A DNA stretch of 15,265 nucleotides, taken from positions 1 through 15,265 of the forward strand of contig URTC01000008.1 in assembly GCA_900550765.1 (NCBI GenBank). The letters are read 5' to 3'. The notes beneath the pieces were generated by a model that saw nothing but the letters and a program-made list of their open reading frames with translations, ran no database searches and was not told the origin of the DNA. A program made the position numbers and the translations under genes. This stretch comes from an uncultured Clostridia bacterium. Lineage in GTDB: Bacteria; Bacillota; Clostridia; Christensenellales; QALW01. How positions within the stretch are numbered: position 1 is the first letter of the stretch; the number at the start of each line of letters is the position of its first letter. This document shows, in pieces, positions 15,030 through 15,265 of the stretch.

Positions 15030-15265
15030 TTAATACCATGAGAGTGTAAAATGCACTCTCATTTTTTTTTGCAAAAACATACTGAAAACAATGTCCATAT
15101 CGTTTGCTTTATCAACCACCCGGATGCCCGTGTGTCCGAACAGCGAGTAGAGTTCGTTACCCGGGGAACACGTCAAGATACTGATTGTGGCGTCTTTGGA
15201 CAACTTAATAGAAGCCGACGTACTCGCCGTGAGTAAAATCAAGAACAAGGATATGATGAATAGTT
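15030..15265 (-). pseudogene. Truncated Lnb-N/DUF4105-like secreted protein, 5' part, running off the window
   Basis: On the minus strand the frame entering from the right edge encodes a hydrophobic signal peptide (LFIISLFLILLTASTSAS). ISILTCSPGNELYSLFGHTG then IRVVDKANDMDIVF follow, the typical start of the Lnb N-terminal periplasmic (DUF4105) domain. That family is common in Bacteroidota and expected to continue with a VFNYGTFDF-type motif. Here the match ends at about 15084. The frame then runs through poly-A and the SGNH terminator and stops at 15030, so the rest of the domain is missing. The start codon lies beyond the window. It may be a transferred remnant or a chimeric contig end. Confidence 0.6.
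15038..15070 (+). terminator. Intrinsic terminator after the SGNH gene
   Basis: ATGAGAGTG (15038-15046) pairs perfectly with CACTCTCAT (15054-15062), followed by nine Ts. An AT-only palindrome, ATTAAAAT-T-ATTTTAAT (15018-15034), lies just upstream. Confidence 0.92.

Overview
The window looks like a chromosomal piece of a Bacillota (Clostridia-type) bacterium, probably a metagenomic or draft contig. The 23S tail and 5S rRNA are Firmicute-like, promoters are canonical sigma-A type with 17-bp spacers, Shine-Dalgarno sites are strong, and several genes seem to use TTG starts. The left edge lies inside 23S rRNA, a common assembly break. The right edge carries a gene fragment that looks like Bacteroidota DNA, so contig chimerism must be considered there.

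Layout. (1) 1-511: 3' end of 23S rRNA, 5S rRNA and the rrn terminator. (2) 532-3936: a family of membrane-anchored secreted proteins of unknown function. A carbohydrate-binding-module protein is followed by three tandem paralogs, the third broken by a frameshift. Each unit is preceded by a sigma-A-like promoter, and the first two paralogs are followed by a near-copy of the rrn terminator hairpin. (3) 3965-5176: a GNAT acetyltransferase and a convergent SAM-dependent methyltransferase whose leader can fold into a long nested stem. (4) 5419-6148: a TRIC/UPF0126 membrane channel behind a promoter overlapped by a near-perfect 26-bp palindrome. (5) 6172-6783: no protein gene, but a minus-strand transcription unit with a strong promoter, four copies of a 21-23 nt repeat in a-b-a-b order interleaved with stem-loops, and a GC-rich terminator. 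(6) 6784-10168: a ribbon-helix-helix-like protein translationally coupled to the disaggregase ClpB, from a perfect-consensus promoter. (7) 10245-15070: a carbohydrate locus with a six-hairpin (MGH1/GH63-like) glycosidase, two tandem GH99-like WbsX proteins and an SGNH hydrolase. The first has two in-frame stops and the second WbsX gene has one. (8) 15084-15265: minus-strand start of an Lnb-N/DUF4105-like secreted protein, truncated.

How they fit. The carbohydrate locus would process an unknown glycan: the glycosidases would cut it and the SGNH protein would remove ester groups. Two of its four genes now carry nonsense codons in otherwise intact frames, which suggests recent decay or local readthrough. 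The RHH-ClpB pair is probably an autoregulated stress operon, although no CIRCE or CtsR box is visible. The most novel-looking element is the repeat-bearing non-coding unit divergent from clpB.
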